The notes under the pieces: generated by a model
The model's input: the letters and a program-made list of their open reading frames with translations, nothing else
Told to the model about the DNA's origin: nothing
Database searches by the model: none
NCBI GenBank assembly: GCA_017399535.1
Contig: JAFQBX010000022.1
Location: forward strand, 1-64,000
Origin: Clostridia bacterium
Lineage (GTDB): Bacteria > Bacillota > Clostridia > Oscillospirales > Acutalibacteraceae
Length of the DNA: 64,000 nucleotides
Reading direction: 5' to 3'
Shown: positions 50,504-59,809 of the stretch, one piece after another
Layout of the letters: each line of letters starts with the position of its first letter
How positions within the stretch are numbered: the stretch's first letter is position 1
Position numbers and translations under genes: made by a program

Positions 50504-51604
50504 TTAGTCGAGATTAAGGAGCTTCTTAATCTTGTTAATCGGGCTGAGAAGGTCGCTGATGGAATGGTCGTGGTTGATGGTGTCGATGATGAGTGCGATG
50601 TACTTTGACATATCAACCTGAACGTACCAGGGCTTTTCGAGCAATTCGGGCTTTGCATAAACGAGGTTGGTTGAGAAAACCTTGTCGATATAGCCGCTTT
50701 CGTATGCCTTGTCAAAGTTGTCAAAGCCCTCGACAAAGAGACCGAATGTAACGAATACAAAGATGCGTCTTGCTTTCTTTGCCTTTAACTTTTCGGCGAT
50801 GTCGATAACCGAGTCGCCCGATGAAATCATATCGTCAACGATGATAATGTCCTTGCCCTCAACGTCCTGACCGAGAAATTCGTGAGCTTCAATCGGGTTA
50901 CGTCCGTTTACGATAACCGAGTAATTTCTTCTCTTATAGAACATACCGAGGGGAAGACCGAGTACCGATGAGTAATAGATACAGCGGCTCATTCCACCCT
51001 CGTCGGGAGAAACGATCATAACGTTGTCGCGGTCAAGCTTGATATCGGGAACGTTTTTGATGAGTGCCTTGATCATCTGGTATGTGGGGTGAACGTTTTC
51101 GAATCCTTCGAGCGGGATAGCGTTCTGAACGCGGGCATCGTGAGCGTCGAAGGTGATGATATTGGTAACGCCCATAGCGGTAAGCTCCTGTAATGCGAGA
51201 GCGCAGTCGAGCGATTCGCGAGCAACACGTCTATGCTGACGTCCTTCGTAAAGCATGGGCATAATAACTGTAATACGTCTTGCCTTACCGCCCATAGCGG
51301 CAATAATTCTCTTAATATCCTGGAAGTGATCGTCGGGACTCATCGGAACGTCCATTCCGTACATGCGGTATGTAACGCCGTAATTGAAGCAGTCACAGAT
51401 GATGAAAAGGTCGTAACCTCTGACGGTGTGCTTGATGAGGGCCTTTGCTTCGCCCGAGCCGAATCGCGGACAAACCGACGGGATAACAAAAGTATCCTCC
51501 TCTGCCTCTCTCCATTCTGTCAGATATGTGTCAACCTTTCCTGAAAGAGCGTCACAGCCGGGCATACTGATTATACCAAGCTTGCCAAAAATCTCGTCAG
51601 ACAT
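50504..51604 (-). CDS. prs: Ribose-phosphate pyrophosphokinase
   Basis: A 366-residue PRPP synthetase, longer than the usual ~315 residues. The PRPP-binding signature IIIVDDMISSGDSVIDIAEK is at about residues 255-274. The flexible-loop region reads GGMSRCIYYSSVLGLPL where classical enzymes have GGVVRAR, and MPMLYEGRQHRRVARESL replaces the usual PYARQDRK segment. It supplies PRPP for nucleotide and amino-acid synthesis. The divergences mark it as the variant branch found in many Clostridia; PRPP synthesis is still the best call. Confidence 0.88.
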   Translation of the reverse strand: MSDEIFGKLGIISMPGCDALSGKVDTYLTEWREAEEDTFVIPSVCPRFGSGEAKALIKHTVRGYDLFIICDCFNYGVTYRMYGMDVPMSPDDHFQDIKRIIAAMGGKARRITVIMPMLYEGRQHRRVARESLDCALALQELTAMGVTNIITFDAHDARVQNAIPLEGFENVHPTYQMIKALIKNVPDIKLDRDNVMIVSPDEGGMSRCIYYSSVLGLPLGMFYKRRNYSVIVNGRNPIEAHEFLGQDVEGKDIIIVDDMISSGDSVIDIAEKLKAKKARRIFVFVTFGLFVEGFDNFDKAYESGYIDKVFSTNLVYAKPELLEKPWYVQVDMSKYIALIIDTINHDHSISDLLSPINKIKKLLNLD

Positions 51605-51725
51605 TTTTTCTCGTCCCCTTTATTTATTGTTTTGCAGAGTGTCTGCATTATTTCACAAATACAGTATAACACAGGTTAATAAAAAAAGAAATATGGTATT
51701 ATATACAATATTTTCTGTTATTATG

Positions 51726-52631
51726 TCAAATAATTTCTACGGAATGTTTTTTAAGCATAAAGACGGGGCGGTAGGAGAGTTTTGATTTGCGCAGTCCCTC
51801 TACGCCGTCGTCCTCCTCGCGATTGATGTATTTCACGTCGGTAGCATACATTTTGGCAAAGCTTTGGACCACCGCCTGATAAATTCCGTTGTATTCGGTG
51901 AGCGCCTTTTCGACGTGGATAAAGAGCGTGTCGCCGATTTTTTCGCCTATCGAAATGGCAATCACCCTGTCGCCGTCGAGCATAATTCCACCCCTCAAAT
52001 CGAGGTCAAAATATTTGTCAATCAGCTCCAAATCGGCGCAGCATTCATCCTGACCGGAAGGGGTTTTGTCGCAGTTTTCGGCAACGTAATTTTTCAGAAA
52101 TTCAGCGGCAATATCAAAATTTTTCTTCGTAATCGGCTTAAAAACCGCATTCGGACAAGCGCGGCTGAATTTGTTAACGTTATTGCGCTGAGCGCTGAAT
52201 TTTTTACCCGCGAATTCGATAAGGTCGGTCGCCTCGTAAACATAGTCGTCCCAGTCCTCAAAATGCTCGGCAACAACCCTTTCTTCGCCAAAAATCGAGC
52301 GTAAAAGGTCGACCGCCTCTTCGGGCACGTCGCTGAAAATGCACCGTTCGTTTTTTTGTTTACATTCGGTATAAATTGCCCTTGCCACTGCCGCCGAATC
52401 GCCGCTTCCGACCGGCACCGAAAAGCAGTGACCTTCACCCTCGTAATCTGCCGAAAGTGTGAGCATATTTTCGCTTTCGCACAGCTGTAAATTATATAGC
52501 TTTTGCCACATAATTGCGCTGCCGACGGTGAAGCCACAGGTGCGATAATCCTGCATTTGAAAGTATTTTTTGAGCGTGTCTGCATCGCCGGTTGTGATGG
52601 GTTTAAAATCGAGCTTTATTTCTGTCGTCAT
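51726..52631 (-). CDS. DUF2156-family acyltransferase-like protein
   Basis: A 301-residue protein of the DUF2156 family (GNAT-like double fold, related to the C-terminal half of phosphatidylglycerol lysyltransferases). Features: LDFKPITTGDADTLKKYF at the start, GKKFSAQRNNVNKFSRACPN (about residues 141-160) and the end INREEDDGVEGLRKSKLSYR. It may transfer an aminoacyl or acyl group; no membrane domain is attached, so lipid modification is uncertain. ATG with GGAGT upstream. Confidence 0.85.
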   Translation of the reverse strand: MTTEIKLDFKPITTGDADTLKKYFQMQDYRTCGFTVGSAIMWQKLYNLQLCESENMLTLSADYEGEGHCFSVPVGSGDSAAVARAIYTECKQKNERCIFSDVPEEAVDLLRSIFGEERVVAEHFEDWDDYVYEATDLIEFAGKKFSAQRNNVNKFSRACPNAVFKPITKKNFDIAAEFLKNYVAENCDKTPSGQDECCADLELIDKYFDLDLRGGIMLDGDRVIAISIGEKIGDTLFIHVEKALTEYNGIYQAVVQSFAKMYATDVKYINREEDDGVEGLRKSKLSYRPVFMLKKHSVEII

Positions 52632-52739
52632 ATCGGTTTTTTACTCCGTTTATTTTTAAAAAATTTCGTCCTGATACAGTAATTATATTTTCCTTTGATC
52701 GCTCTGTCAATTCAAAGTGGACAAAATTTGTTTATTTAC

Positions 52740-52768
52740 TTGATATATATATTTATATTTGCTATAAT
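52740..52768 (+). promoter_or_regulatory. Promoter of the thyX operon
   Basis: TTGATA (52740-52745), 17 bases, TATAAT (52763-52768), 59 bases before thyX. It probably serves the whole run thyX to the U32 gene (52.8-58.6 kb). Confidence 0.8.
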
Positions 52769-52826
52769 GGGTAAAAATATATTTTGGCGGATTATTGCCG
52801 CTTTATGAGAGGAAAGATTAGAAAAT

Positions 52827-53597
52827 ATGAAGGTTGCCCTCCTTGCTCATACACCCTGTCCCGAAATAACCGTCGCCATGGCGGCAAAACTTTGCTATTC
52901 TGCGGCTGATATTGATACCATTCACGATGGCCTTGATGAAGAAAAGGCGGCAGGATTTGTCGATATGCTCGCACAAATCGGTCACGAAAGTCCTATCGAA
53001 CACGCCACCTTCACCTTTGGAATCGAAGGGGTTTCGCGAGCACTTTTGGCTCAAATAACCCGTCACCGCATCGCTTCATTCAGCGTTCAGAGTCAGCGCT
53101 ATGTAAAAGAGGCACAGTTCGAATACGTGCTTCCTCCCGAAATTGCAGGGGATAAAGAAGCCGAGCAGATTTTTATTCAGTCGATGGAAAACGCGCAAAA
53201 GGATTATGACCGCCTGACCGAAATTCTCATGCAAAAGCATAAAAAAGAAATGATGGACGGCGGCATGGAGGAAAAGGCGGCATCTCGCGCAGCCGAAAAG
53301 AAGGCGATTGAGGACGCCCGTTTTGTGCTGCCGAATGCCTGCACGACAAAGATGATTGTCACCATGAATGCGCGTAGCTTATTCAACTTTTTCTCGCACC
53401 GTTGCTGTAACCGAGCTCAGTGGGAGATTCGTGAGCTTGCTACCGAAATGTACCGACTCTGTGTCGAGGTTGCGCCTAATCTCTTTTCACGCTCGGGTCC
53501 TCCTTGCGTGAGAGGTAAATGCACCGAGGGTAAAATGACCTGCGGTAAAGCGGCTGAGGTAAAGCAGCTTTTTGAAGAAATGGCGGCAAAAAAATGA
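52827..53597 (+). CDS. thyX: FAD-dependent thymidylate synthase
   Basis: A 256-residue flavoenzyme methylating dUMP to dTMP with methylenetetrahydrofolate and NADPH. The ThyX motif RHRIASFSVQSQRY (about residues 75-88) and the C-terminal SHRCCNRAQWEIRELATEM are clear. The tail holds extra Cys pairs (CVRGKCTEGKMTC). No thyA is in the window. Ribosome site GAGGAAAG; overlaps tmk by 4 bases. Confidence 0.96.
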   Translation: MKVALLAHTPCPEITVAMAAKLCYSAADIDTIHDGLDEEKAAGFVDMLAQIGHESPIEHATFTFGIEGVSRALLAQITRHRIASFSVQSQRYVKEAQFEYVLPPEIAGDKEAEQIFIQSMENAQKDYDRLTEILMQKHKKEMMDGGMEEKAASRAAEKKAIEDARFVLPNACTTKMIVTMNARSLFNFFSHRCCNRAQWEIRELATEMYRLCVEVAPNLFSRSGPPCVRGKCTEGKMTCGKAAEVKQLFEEMAAKK

Positions 53598-54256
53598 GAG
53601 GTAAGCTGATAGTTATCGAGGGGCTTGACGGAAGCGGAAAGTCAACCCAAACCGAAATATTGCAAAAGCGACTCGGCGATGCCGTCCGATTTGTAAAATT
53701 CCCCGACTATGACGACCCGTCAAGTACACTGGTCAAAATGTATTTGAAGGGTGAATTCGGCTCGTCGGCGGATGATGTAAACGCCTATGCGACCTCGCTT
53801 TTATTCACTGTCGACCGATTTGCCAGCTTCAAGCGTCATTGGGGCGAGGATTATTTAAACGGCAGATCGATTTTATGCGACCGATATACCACCTCAAATG
53901 CCGTGCATCAGATGTCAAAAATGCCACGCGAGGAATGGGAAACCTACCTCGATTGGCTGTACGAAACCGAGTTTAAAAAGGTCGCGATTCCCCGTCCTGA
54001 CGCCGTAATCTTTCTCGATGTGCCCGTAAAGGTGTCACAGCGGCTAATGAGCGAGCGTTATCTCGGCGACGAGGGGAAAAAGGACATTCACGAAAAGGAC
54101 GTTGACTATCTCGAGCATTGTTACAGATGTGCGCTTTTTGCCGCCGAGTATCTCGGCTGGAATGTAATTCGTTGCACCGACGGCGAAAATATGCGATCGA
54201 TTGACGATATCGCCGACGAAATTTTCAGCATAGTCGAAAAGGCACTTGCCGAATAG
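53594..54256 (+). CDS. tmk: Thymidylate kinase
   Basis: A 220-residue kinase making dTDP from dTMP. P-loop IEGLDGSGKST at residues about 7-17, a DR-type motif in LCDRYTTSNAVHQ (about residue 95-107) and a lid region around MSERYLGDEGKKDIHE. ATGA overlap with thyX couples the two successive steps of dTTP synthesis. Confidence 0.92.
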   Translation: MRGKLIVIEGLDGSGKSTQTEILQKRLGDAVRFVKFPDYDDPSSTLVKMYLKGEFGSSADDVNAYATSLLFTVDRFASFKRHWGEDYLNGRSILCDRYTTSNAVHQMSKMPREEWETYLDWLYETEFKKVAIPRPDAVIFLDVPVKVSQRLMSERYLGDEGKKDIHEKDVDYLEHCYRCALFAAEYLGWNVIRCTDGENMRSIDDIADEIFSIVEKALAE

Positions 54257-54290
54257 TCCCGTTTTTTTACTGATTAGGAGAGATTAAGTA

Positions 54291-54836
54291 ATGATATATT
54301 GTTTTCTTGCCGGCGGATTTGAAGAAATTGAGGCAATAGCTCCGATTGACATTCTTCGCCGTGCCGAGCTTGACGTAACCGTCGTCGGAGTCGGCGGACT
54401 TGCCATTGTCGGCTCACATGGGATTGCCGTTGGCGCCGATATAACCGATAGCGAGGTTGGGCTTCCCGACGATATCGAAGCGGTTATTTTGCCCGGCGGA
54501 ATGCCCGGCACCTTGAATTTGGAAAGAAGCGAGGTCGTTTCCCGCTTTATCGAAAAGGCGGCCGAAAAGGGCGCACTCATCGGAGCCATTTGTGCCGCAC
54601 CGTCAATTTTGGGCAAGCGCGGATTGCTTTCGGGAAGAAAGGCGACCTGCTTTGACGGATTCGAGTGCTTTTTGGAAGGAGCCGAGGTTGTCGATCAGCC
54701 GGCGGTCACCGACGGAAACATAATCACCGCCCGAGGAGCCGGAGCAGCCATTGAATTCGGGTTGCAGATGGTCGCCTATTTAAAGGGCGAAAAGGAGTCA
54801 AAGGTACTCAGAAAGGGCATGAAATGTCCCCAATAG
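54291..54836 (+). CDS. DJ-1/PfpI-family protein
   Basis: A 181-residue protein of the DJ-1 branch. Conserved features: LAGGFEEIEAIAPIDILRRA with the acidic residue near the active site, ILPGGMPG, and the reactive Cys in GAICAAPSIL (about residue 104). Family activities include glyoxalase, chaperone and deglycase functions; methylglyoxal made by MgsA would be a possible substrate, but this is speculation. It overlaps the next gene by 13 bases. Confidence 0.9.
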   Translation: MIYCFLAGGFEEIEAIAPIDILRRAELDVTVVGVGGLAIVGSHGIAVGADITDSEVGLPDDIEAVILPGGMPGTLNLERSEVVSRFIEKAAEKGALIGAICAAPSILGKRGLLSGRKATCFDGFECFLEGAEVVDQPAVTDGNIITARGAGAAIEFGLQMVAYLKGEKESKVLRKGMKCPQ

Positions 54837-55444
54837 ATTTACGCGAATACAAGGCCGATTTGCGAGCAAAGCGTAGGCGGCGGAGAGAGTCACTTTCCCT
54901 CGAGTATAAGAAGGAGCTTGACCGCCGAGTTGCCGAAAGGGTAACCTCGCTTTATCAGTACAAGAATGCAAAAACGGTCATGATATATGCCTCAACTGAG
55001 ATTGAGGTCGACACCTTCGAGATAATCGAGCGAGCCCTCGCCGACGGAAAGAGAATTGCTCTGCCCCGATGCATAAAGGGAACTCGAAATATGGAATTTC
55101 ACTATATTTCGGGGCTCGACGATTTGGAAAGGGGCTCATTTAACGTCCTTGAACCAAAGGAAACACTCGAAATTGTCACCGATTACAGCGATACGCTGAT
55201 GATAGTACCTGCCTTGTCGCTGGATAGCTTCGGCTATCGGCTCGGCTATGGCGGCGGTTACTACGACCGCTATTTAGCGCGGTATGATTTTGATACCGTG
55301 GGAATATGCTATGCCGAGGACTATATGTACCGAATGTTACACGGTCGATATGACTGTCCGCTCGGACTTATCGTAACCGACCGTTTTATACGGCGCCCAA
55401 GCAAGCCGTTTTTTAAGAAAAAAGAGAGAAATCAGGAGGATTAG
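54824..55444 (+). CDS. 5-formyltetrahydrofolate cyclo-ligase
   Basis: A 206-residue enzyme regenerating 5,10-methenyltetrahydrofolate from 5-formyl-THF with ATP. Features: KADLRAKRRRRRESLS at the N-terminus (substrate region), IALPRCIKG, and the C-terminal phosphate loop YRLGYGGGYYDRYLA. It lies in an operon with thyX, another folate-dependent enzyme. Confidence 0.93.
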   Translation: MSPIDLREYKADLRAKRRRRRESLSLEYKKELDRRVAERVTSLYQYKNAKTVMIYASTEIEVDTFEIIERALADGKRIALPRCIKGTRNMEFHYISGLDDLERGSFNVLEPKETLEIVTDYSDTLMIVPALSLDSFGYRLGYGGGYYDRYLARYDFDTVGICYAEDYMYRMLHGRYDCPLGLIVTDRFIRRPSKPFFKKKERNQED

Positions 55445-55445
55445 T

Positions 55446-57344
55446 ATGGACGAGAAGAAGGAGTTTGATTTTCAGCCCGAAAAGGTTGGCGAAGCCGAGC
55501 CAGCCCAGGTTGAAAAGGACTATAATTTCGACCTCTTTACCCCGAACAGAGGTAAAAATATCGACAGCGGTCGTTTGGACAGGGAGGTAAAGGCGCGACG
55601 CGAAGCGGCAAAACGCGAAAAGAGAGCCGTTCGTCAAAAGCCGAAGATGGAAAAGGCGGTGCCGTCAGAGCTTCCGACCGACATTGATACCGATATTGAG
55701 TTCGATACCGAGCCGATGCTTGATGCTGAGCCGATGCTTGATGCTGAGCCGATGCTTGATGCCGAGCCGATGCCGAACATCGAGCCCGAAGTAAAGCCCG
55801 AGCCCGAAATGGAGCCGGTACTCAATTCCGAGCCCGAAATGGAGCCGGCATTTGATGCCGAGCCGACCTCTGATGCTTCAACAAAGCCCGAACCCGAAAA
55901 AATTCAGGGCATCGAGCTCGACGACGATTTTCAAATCGGCAGCATGCTCGCAAAGGACACAGACACTTCCAATAATGCACCCGTAGCGAGAATTAGACGC
56001 ACTTCACGTCCTGCCGCACAAAGACCTGCCCGTAGGAAAGAAGGAAAGGTCGGCTTTGTCGAGTATTTCCTCGCCCATAAGACAAAGTTTATCACCGCCC
56101 TCGTTTTAGCCGCCATAGCGATTATCGGAATAATTGCCGTTTTCAGCGATATGCGAATGGACATTTTCGGCTTTACGAATAATACCGTAATGATGCTTCT
56201 GCTTATTTTTGCCGTTGTTCTTATGGTGCTTTGCTCCTTTACAAAGGAAAGACATCGTGTAATTCACGCATTCCTCTGGGTGCTTGTCATACTTATTGTC
56301 GCAGGAAGCTTTGCCGCATTTACTCTCAGCGGTGTATGCGACTTTTTCGGAATCAGCCGCGGAAGAACCATTTCCGACTTTACCATTCCCGAGGACGGAA
56401 ACTGGGGAACGGCTAAAATCGCCGAGGAACTGTACGAAGAAGGAATCATCAATCACCCGACACTTTTCCGCATTTATTCAAAGATAAAGGGTAACGATGG
56501 CTCGTATCAGTGGGGCAACTATGAGCTTAATTCCGAAATGGACTACGGTACCATTATGTATAATCTCAAACAGGGCAACCACGCCGTAACAGTACAGGTT
56601 CGAATTCCCGAGGGCGCCAATGTTGATAAGATTATATCCCTTCTCGAAGAAAACGGTGTATGTACTCGTGACCAGTTTATCACCGCCATGGAGGAAATGG
56701 AATACAAATATTCGTGGATAAATCAGATTCCCGAGAACAGCGTGCGTTATCGCTTCGAGGGCTATCTCTATCCCGATACCTATAATTTCTATGCCGACGA
56801 GCCCTCTGTAAATAATGCAAAGAGAGCGATTGATAAGATGCTCAACGGCTTTGATGCACGCCTTCCTGAGAATTGGAAGGAGCTTGTAAAGGCGGTGGGC
56901 GAACGTCTCGGCAAAAATGATATGACACTCAACGACTGTATGGCAATCGGCTCCATTCTCGAACTCGAGGCCAGCGGCAATTATAACGAAATGCGAAACG
57001 TCGCATCGGTATTCTACAATCGACTCACTTGGTCGGAGCCGAAATTCCTTGGCTCAACGCCGACCTATTACTATCCCGATAACCGTTATAATACCAATGC
57101 AGGACCGATGACGGTTACTAACGAGGACGGAACGAAGAAGACATATCCGGCAGGTAGCGAGGGAATCCCCCCCGGACCGCAGTGTTCACTTACCGAGGCA
57201 TCAATTCTTGCCTGCTTGCAGCCGTCGGATACCAGCTACACCTATTTCGTAACCGACAAGGATATGAATTTCTATTACAATAAGTCATATACAGCCCATC
57301 TTAACACAATCGCAAAGCTTCGTCGCGAAGGAAAGTGGGCATAA
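55446..57344 (+). CDS. mltG: Endolytic peptidoglycan transglycosylase (MltG-like) with long acidic N-terminal tail and extra membrane segments
   Basis: A 632-residue protein. Residues 1-190 form a charged cytosolic tail with a repetitive acidic part (EPMLDA three times at residues about 89-106, then EPE-rich stretches). Three hydrophobic segments follow (about 203-223, 240-257 and 265-290), whereas typical MltG has one. The catalytic YceG domain covers about 300-630, with the active Glu in GSILELEASGNYNEMRNVAS and the family end PDNRYNTN, EGIPPGPQCSLTEASI. It cleaves nascent glycan strands to set their length. ATG has AGGAGG six bases upstream. Confidence 0.92.
   Translation: MDEKKEFDFQPEKVGEAEPAQVEKDYNFDLFTPNRGKNIDSGRLDREVKARREAAKREKRAVRQKPKMEKAVPSELPTDIDTDIEFDTEPMLDAEPMLDAEPMLDAEPMPNIEPEVKPEPEMEPVLNSEPEMEPAFDAEPTSDASTKPEPEKIQGIELDDDFQIGSMLAKDTDTSNNAPVARIRRTSRPAAQRPARRKEGKVGFVEYFLAHKTKFITALVLAAIAIIGIIAVFSDMRMDIFGFTNNTVMMLLLIFAVVLMVLCSFTKERHRVIHAFLWVLVILIVAGSFAAFTLSGVCDFFGISRGRTISDFTIPEDGNWGTAKIAEELYEEGIINHPTLFRIYSKIKGNDGSYQWGNYELNSEMDYGTIMYNLKQGNHAVTVQVRIPEGANVDKIISLLEENGVCTRDQFITAMEEMEYKYSWINQIPENSVRYRFEGYLYPDTYNFYADEPSVNNAKRAIDKMLNGFDARLPENWKELVKAVGERLGKNDMTLNDCMAIGSILELEASGNYNEMRNVASVFYNRLTWSEPKFLGSTPTYYYPDNRYNTNAGPMTVTNEDGTKKTYPAGSEGIPPGPQCSLTEASILACLQPSDTSYTYFVTDKDMNFYYNKSYTAHLNTIAKLRREGKWA
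55710..55775 (+). repeat. 18-bp in-frame tandem repeat in mltG
   Basis: GAGCCGATGCTTGATGCT occurs three times from 55710 (third copy one base different), followed by a partial fourth copy. It encodes the hexapeptide EPMLDA in the cytosolic tail. Nearly identical DNA copies indicate recent expansion and possible length variation by slippage. Confidence 0.9.
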
Positions 57345-58568
57345 ATGAAGGCAAATGAATTAGAGCTGCTTTGCCCTGCCGGCGACATAACCCGACTCAA
57401 ATGCGCCGTTGATTTCGGCGCCGATGCGGTTTATTTCGCAGGCACAGAATTCGGTATGAGGGCAGGGGCAGAGAATTTTACCCCCGAAAAAATGGCTGAG
57501 GGTATCGAATATGCCCATTCTCGCGGAGTCAGAGCGCATATCACCGTAAATACCCTCATGCATCCGGGCGAAATGACACAGCTCCCCGATTTCATCGCAA
57601 CTGCACGCGATGCGGGGGCTGATGCCTTTATCGTGACCGACCTCGGTGCGATGAAAATGGTACGCGAAATTGCGCCCGAAATCGAGATTCACGCATCCGT
57701 TCAGATGGGCGTTGTCAATGCCGAAGCGGCAACCGTGCTTCACGAAATGGGCGCAAAGAGGATTGTCGTTGCACGTGAGCTTACCCTTGACGAAATTGCC
57801 GAAATCCGAGCAAAAACGCCCAAATCACTTGAACTCGAAGCGTTTGCTCACGGAGCGGTGTGTATGTCATATTCGGGACGCTGTCTGCTTTCGATGTATA
57901 TGACGGGTCGCGATGCCAATCGAGGCGACTGCGCTCAGCCGTGCCGTTGGAGCTACTCACTTGTGGAGCAAAAGCGCCCGGGCGAGCTTTACGACATTTC
58001 CGAAACCGACAAGGGTAGCTATATCCTTAACGCAAACGATATGTGTATGGCCGAGCATATTGCCGCTATGGCGAATGCAGGCATAACCTCATTTAAAATC
58101 GAGGGAAGGGCAAAGTCACATTATTACGTCGCCGTTACCACCAACGCATACCGAGGTGCAATCGACGCCTATTATGCCGACAGTACGGCACCCGTGCCCG
58201 AATGGGTTATGCAGGAGCTTAATAAGATTAGCCACCGCACCTATTCGACGGGATTTTATTTTGGCCGTCAGCCGAATATGCAAACCTACGAAAATGGCGG
58301 ATACATTCGCGATTATGCCGTTGCCGCCGTGGTCGAAGGGTACGAAAACGGGCTTGTCATTGCCCGGCTGAAAAATAAATTTTTCAGCGGCACCGAGCTT
58401 GACTGTCTCGAACCTGGAAGCGCACCTTTCATGGTCAAAACCGATTTGCTTTACGACGGCGAGGACAATCTTATCGAAAGTGCACCCCATCCCATGCAGA
58501 TAATAAAAATTCCCTATCACCGCGAAATAAAGTCGGGTTCACTCCTTCGAATGAAGGCGGAGGATTAA
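57345..58568 (+). CDS. Peptidase U32-family protein (TrhP-like)
   Basis: A 407-residue U32 protein. Family marks: ELLCPAGDITRLKCAVDFGA, VYFAGTEFGMRAGAENF, AFAHGAVCMSYSGRCLLSMY, GDCAQPCRWSY with cysteines that ligate a cluster in relatives, and SFKIEGRAKSHYYV. U32 proteins of this length include the TrhP-type tRNA uridine hydroxylases; an older label is collagenase-like peptidase. It starts directly after the mltG stop, in the same operon. Confidence 0.88.
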   Translation: MKANELELLCPAGDITRLKCAVDFGADAVYFAGTEFGMRAGAENFTPEKMAEGIEYAHSRGVRAHITVNTLMHPGEMTQLPDFIATARDAGADAFIVTDLGAMKMVREIAPEIEIHASVQMGVVNAEAATVLHEMGAKRIVVARELTLDEIAEIRAKTPKSLELEAFAHGAVCMSYSGRCLLSMYMTGRDANRGDCAQPCRWSYSLVEQKRPGELYDISETDKGSYILNANDMCMAEHIAAMANAGITSFKIEGRAKSHYYVAVTTNAYRGAIDAYYADSTAPVPEWVMQELNKISHRTYSTGFYFGRQPNMQTYENGGYIRDYAVAAVVEGYENGLVIARLKNKFFSGTELDCLEPGSAPFMVKTDLLYDGEDNLIESAPHPMQIIKIPYHREIKSGSLLRMKAED

Positions 58569-58570
58569 AT

Positions 58571-58882
58571 AAAAAACGGTTGGTAGAGGAGCGTTCGCAT
58601 AGGGATAATTCGCCTAAAACAGAGTCTTTTTGAAGTTTAATATGTTACAACACCGCAGTACGCGACAGCGTTACTGCGGTGTTGTGTTTCTTGTACTATT
58701 AAAAATCCATCTGTTTAGGTGCTTTGCAGTTTTGTAGCAATAAATTTGGCTCGGTCTCGAAACTATCAAGCCGCAGTAATACTCTGTGTATTACTGCGGC
58801 TTTGTTGCTAAGAGTTGTGTCAAATTTATGCGAAAAACTAATTTCTCCCTGTGTGAGCGCTCCTAAAAGCCAACCGTTTTTT
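58571..58882. repeat. 312-bp inverted-repeat element with two related internal hairpins
   Basis: AAAAAACGGTTGG (58571-58583) is repeated inverted at 58870-58882, and GGAGCG (58588-58593) is repeated inverted at 58858-58863. Inside are two strong hairpins: CAACACCGCAGTA with TACTGCGGTGTTG (58648-58684), and a 15-bp stem from AAGCCGCAGTAATAC (58768-58802). Both share CCGCAGTA/TACTGCGG. The element fills the whole gap between two convergent genes, with no ORF. It could be a MITE, a structured RNA or a complex bidirectional terminator. Confidence 0.7.
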
Positions 58883-58890
58883 CTATTACA

Positions 58891-59787
58891 CTATTTTTTA
58901 TTTGGGACTATCAGTTCAATCGCATCGCGGATATTCTTAATTGAGATTTTCTCGCTGCCGATTTGTCTTTCGCCGTCAAGAGACCAGTCAATGCTTTCGT
59001 CGGCAACAATCTCGATTTCACTTGCGCTGAAAAGGGTCAGCATTTCGCTGTTTTCATACTTCTGGATGTTCAGATTATGAAGTATGGTTGCCCATTCGGC
59101 AATATTTTTCGGCGATTTTACGAGCAATACTTCAAAAAGACCGTCATTCATATCGACGTATTTTTCGTCGATTTTAACCAATCCGCCGAGCGAGGTTGAA
59201 TTACAAATTCCGACAAAGAGATAGTCGTCCTCGTATTTTTCGCCATTAGCGGTGAGGGCTAAATGCACCGGCTTTATATCCAGTACGGTGGACAGCCCCT
59301 GCAACACGTATGCAAGGTGACCTAGCGAATTTTTGAGATTGGTTGGGGTGGAATATGACGTGTCGGTAAAGGCACCGCATGATGCAACGTAGGTAAAATT
59401 TCGTCCGTTGAAGGAACCCACGTCGAATTTTTGTGCCCTGCCCGAAATGATGTCCTTTGCGGCGGTCATAATTATCTTCGACAGACCGAGTGAAGCACCG
59501 AAATCGTTGGTCGAGCCGGCGGGAATGTACCCGATTTGGCATTTAAGCCCGGCATCAATAACTCCCGAAACCACCTCGTTATAGGTGCCGTCGCCGCCGA
59601 TACAAGTGATTAAATCGTGACCGTCGCCGAGTTGACGGACAATTTCGTATCCGTTAAGCTCGCGTGTGGTGGTTTGTACCGTGCAGGTATATCCGCTTTC
59701 GCAAAAAAGCGTGATAATATCGGTCATAAATTTGTTTGCTTTTTTTACACCGGCGCAAGGATTAAGAATGATTAACGCTTTTTTCAT
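58891..59787 (-). CDS. Diacylglycerol/lipid kinase family protein
   Basis: A 298-residue kinase of the DagK/YegS/LCB5 family. The N-terminal LIILNPCAGVKKANKF, the catalytic CIGGDGTYNEVVSG (about residues 60-73) and PAGSTNDFGASLGL are characteristic. It phosphorylates diacylglycerol or a similar lipid at the membrane face. Start ATG 59787 lies five bases after GAGGG; the longer frame begins inside the ppa region and has no ribosome site. Confidence 0.9.
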   Translation of the reverse strand: MKKALIILNPCAGVKKANKFMTDIITLFCESGYTCTVQTTTRELNGYEIVRQLGDGHDLITCIGGDGTYNEVVSGVIDAGLKCQIGYIPAGSTNDFGASLGLSKIIMTAAKDIISGRAQKFDVGSFNGRNFTYVASCGAFTDTSYSTPTNLKNSLGHLAYVLQGLSTVLDIKPVHLALTANGEKYEDDYLFVGICNSTSLGGLVKIDEKYVDMNDGLFEVLLVKSPKNIAEWATILHNLNIQKYENSEMLTLFSASEIEIVADESIDWSLDGERQIGSEKISIKNIRDAIELIVPNKK

Positions 59788-59809
59788 ATAATCCCTCGTA
59801 AAAGATAAA

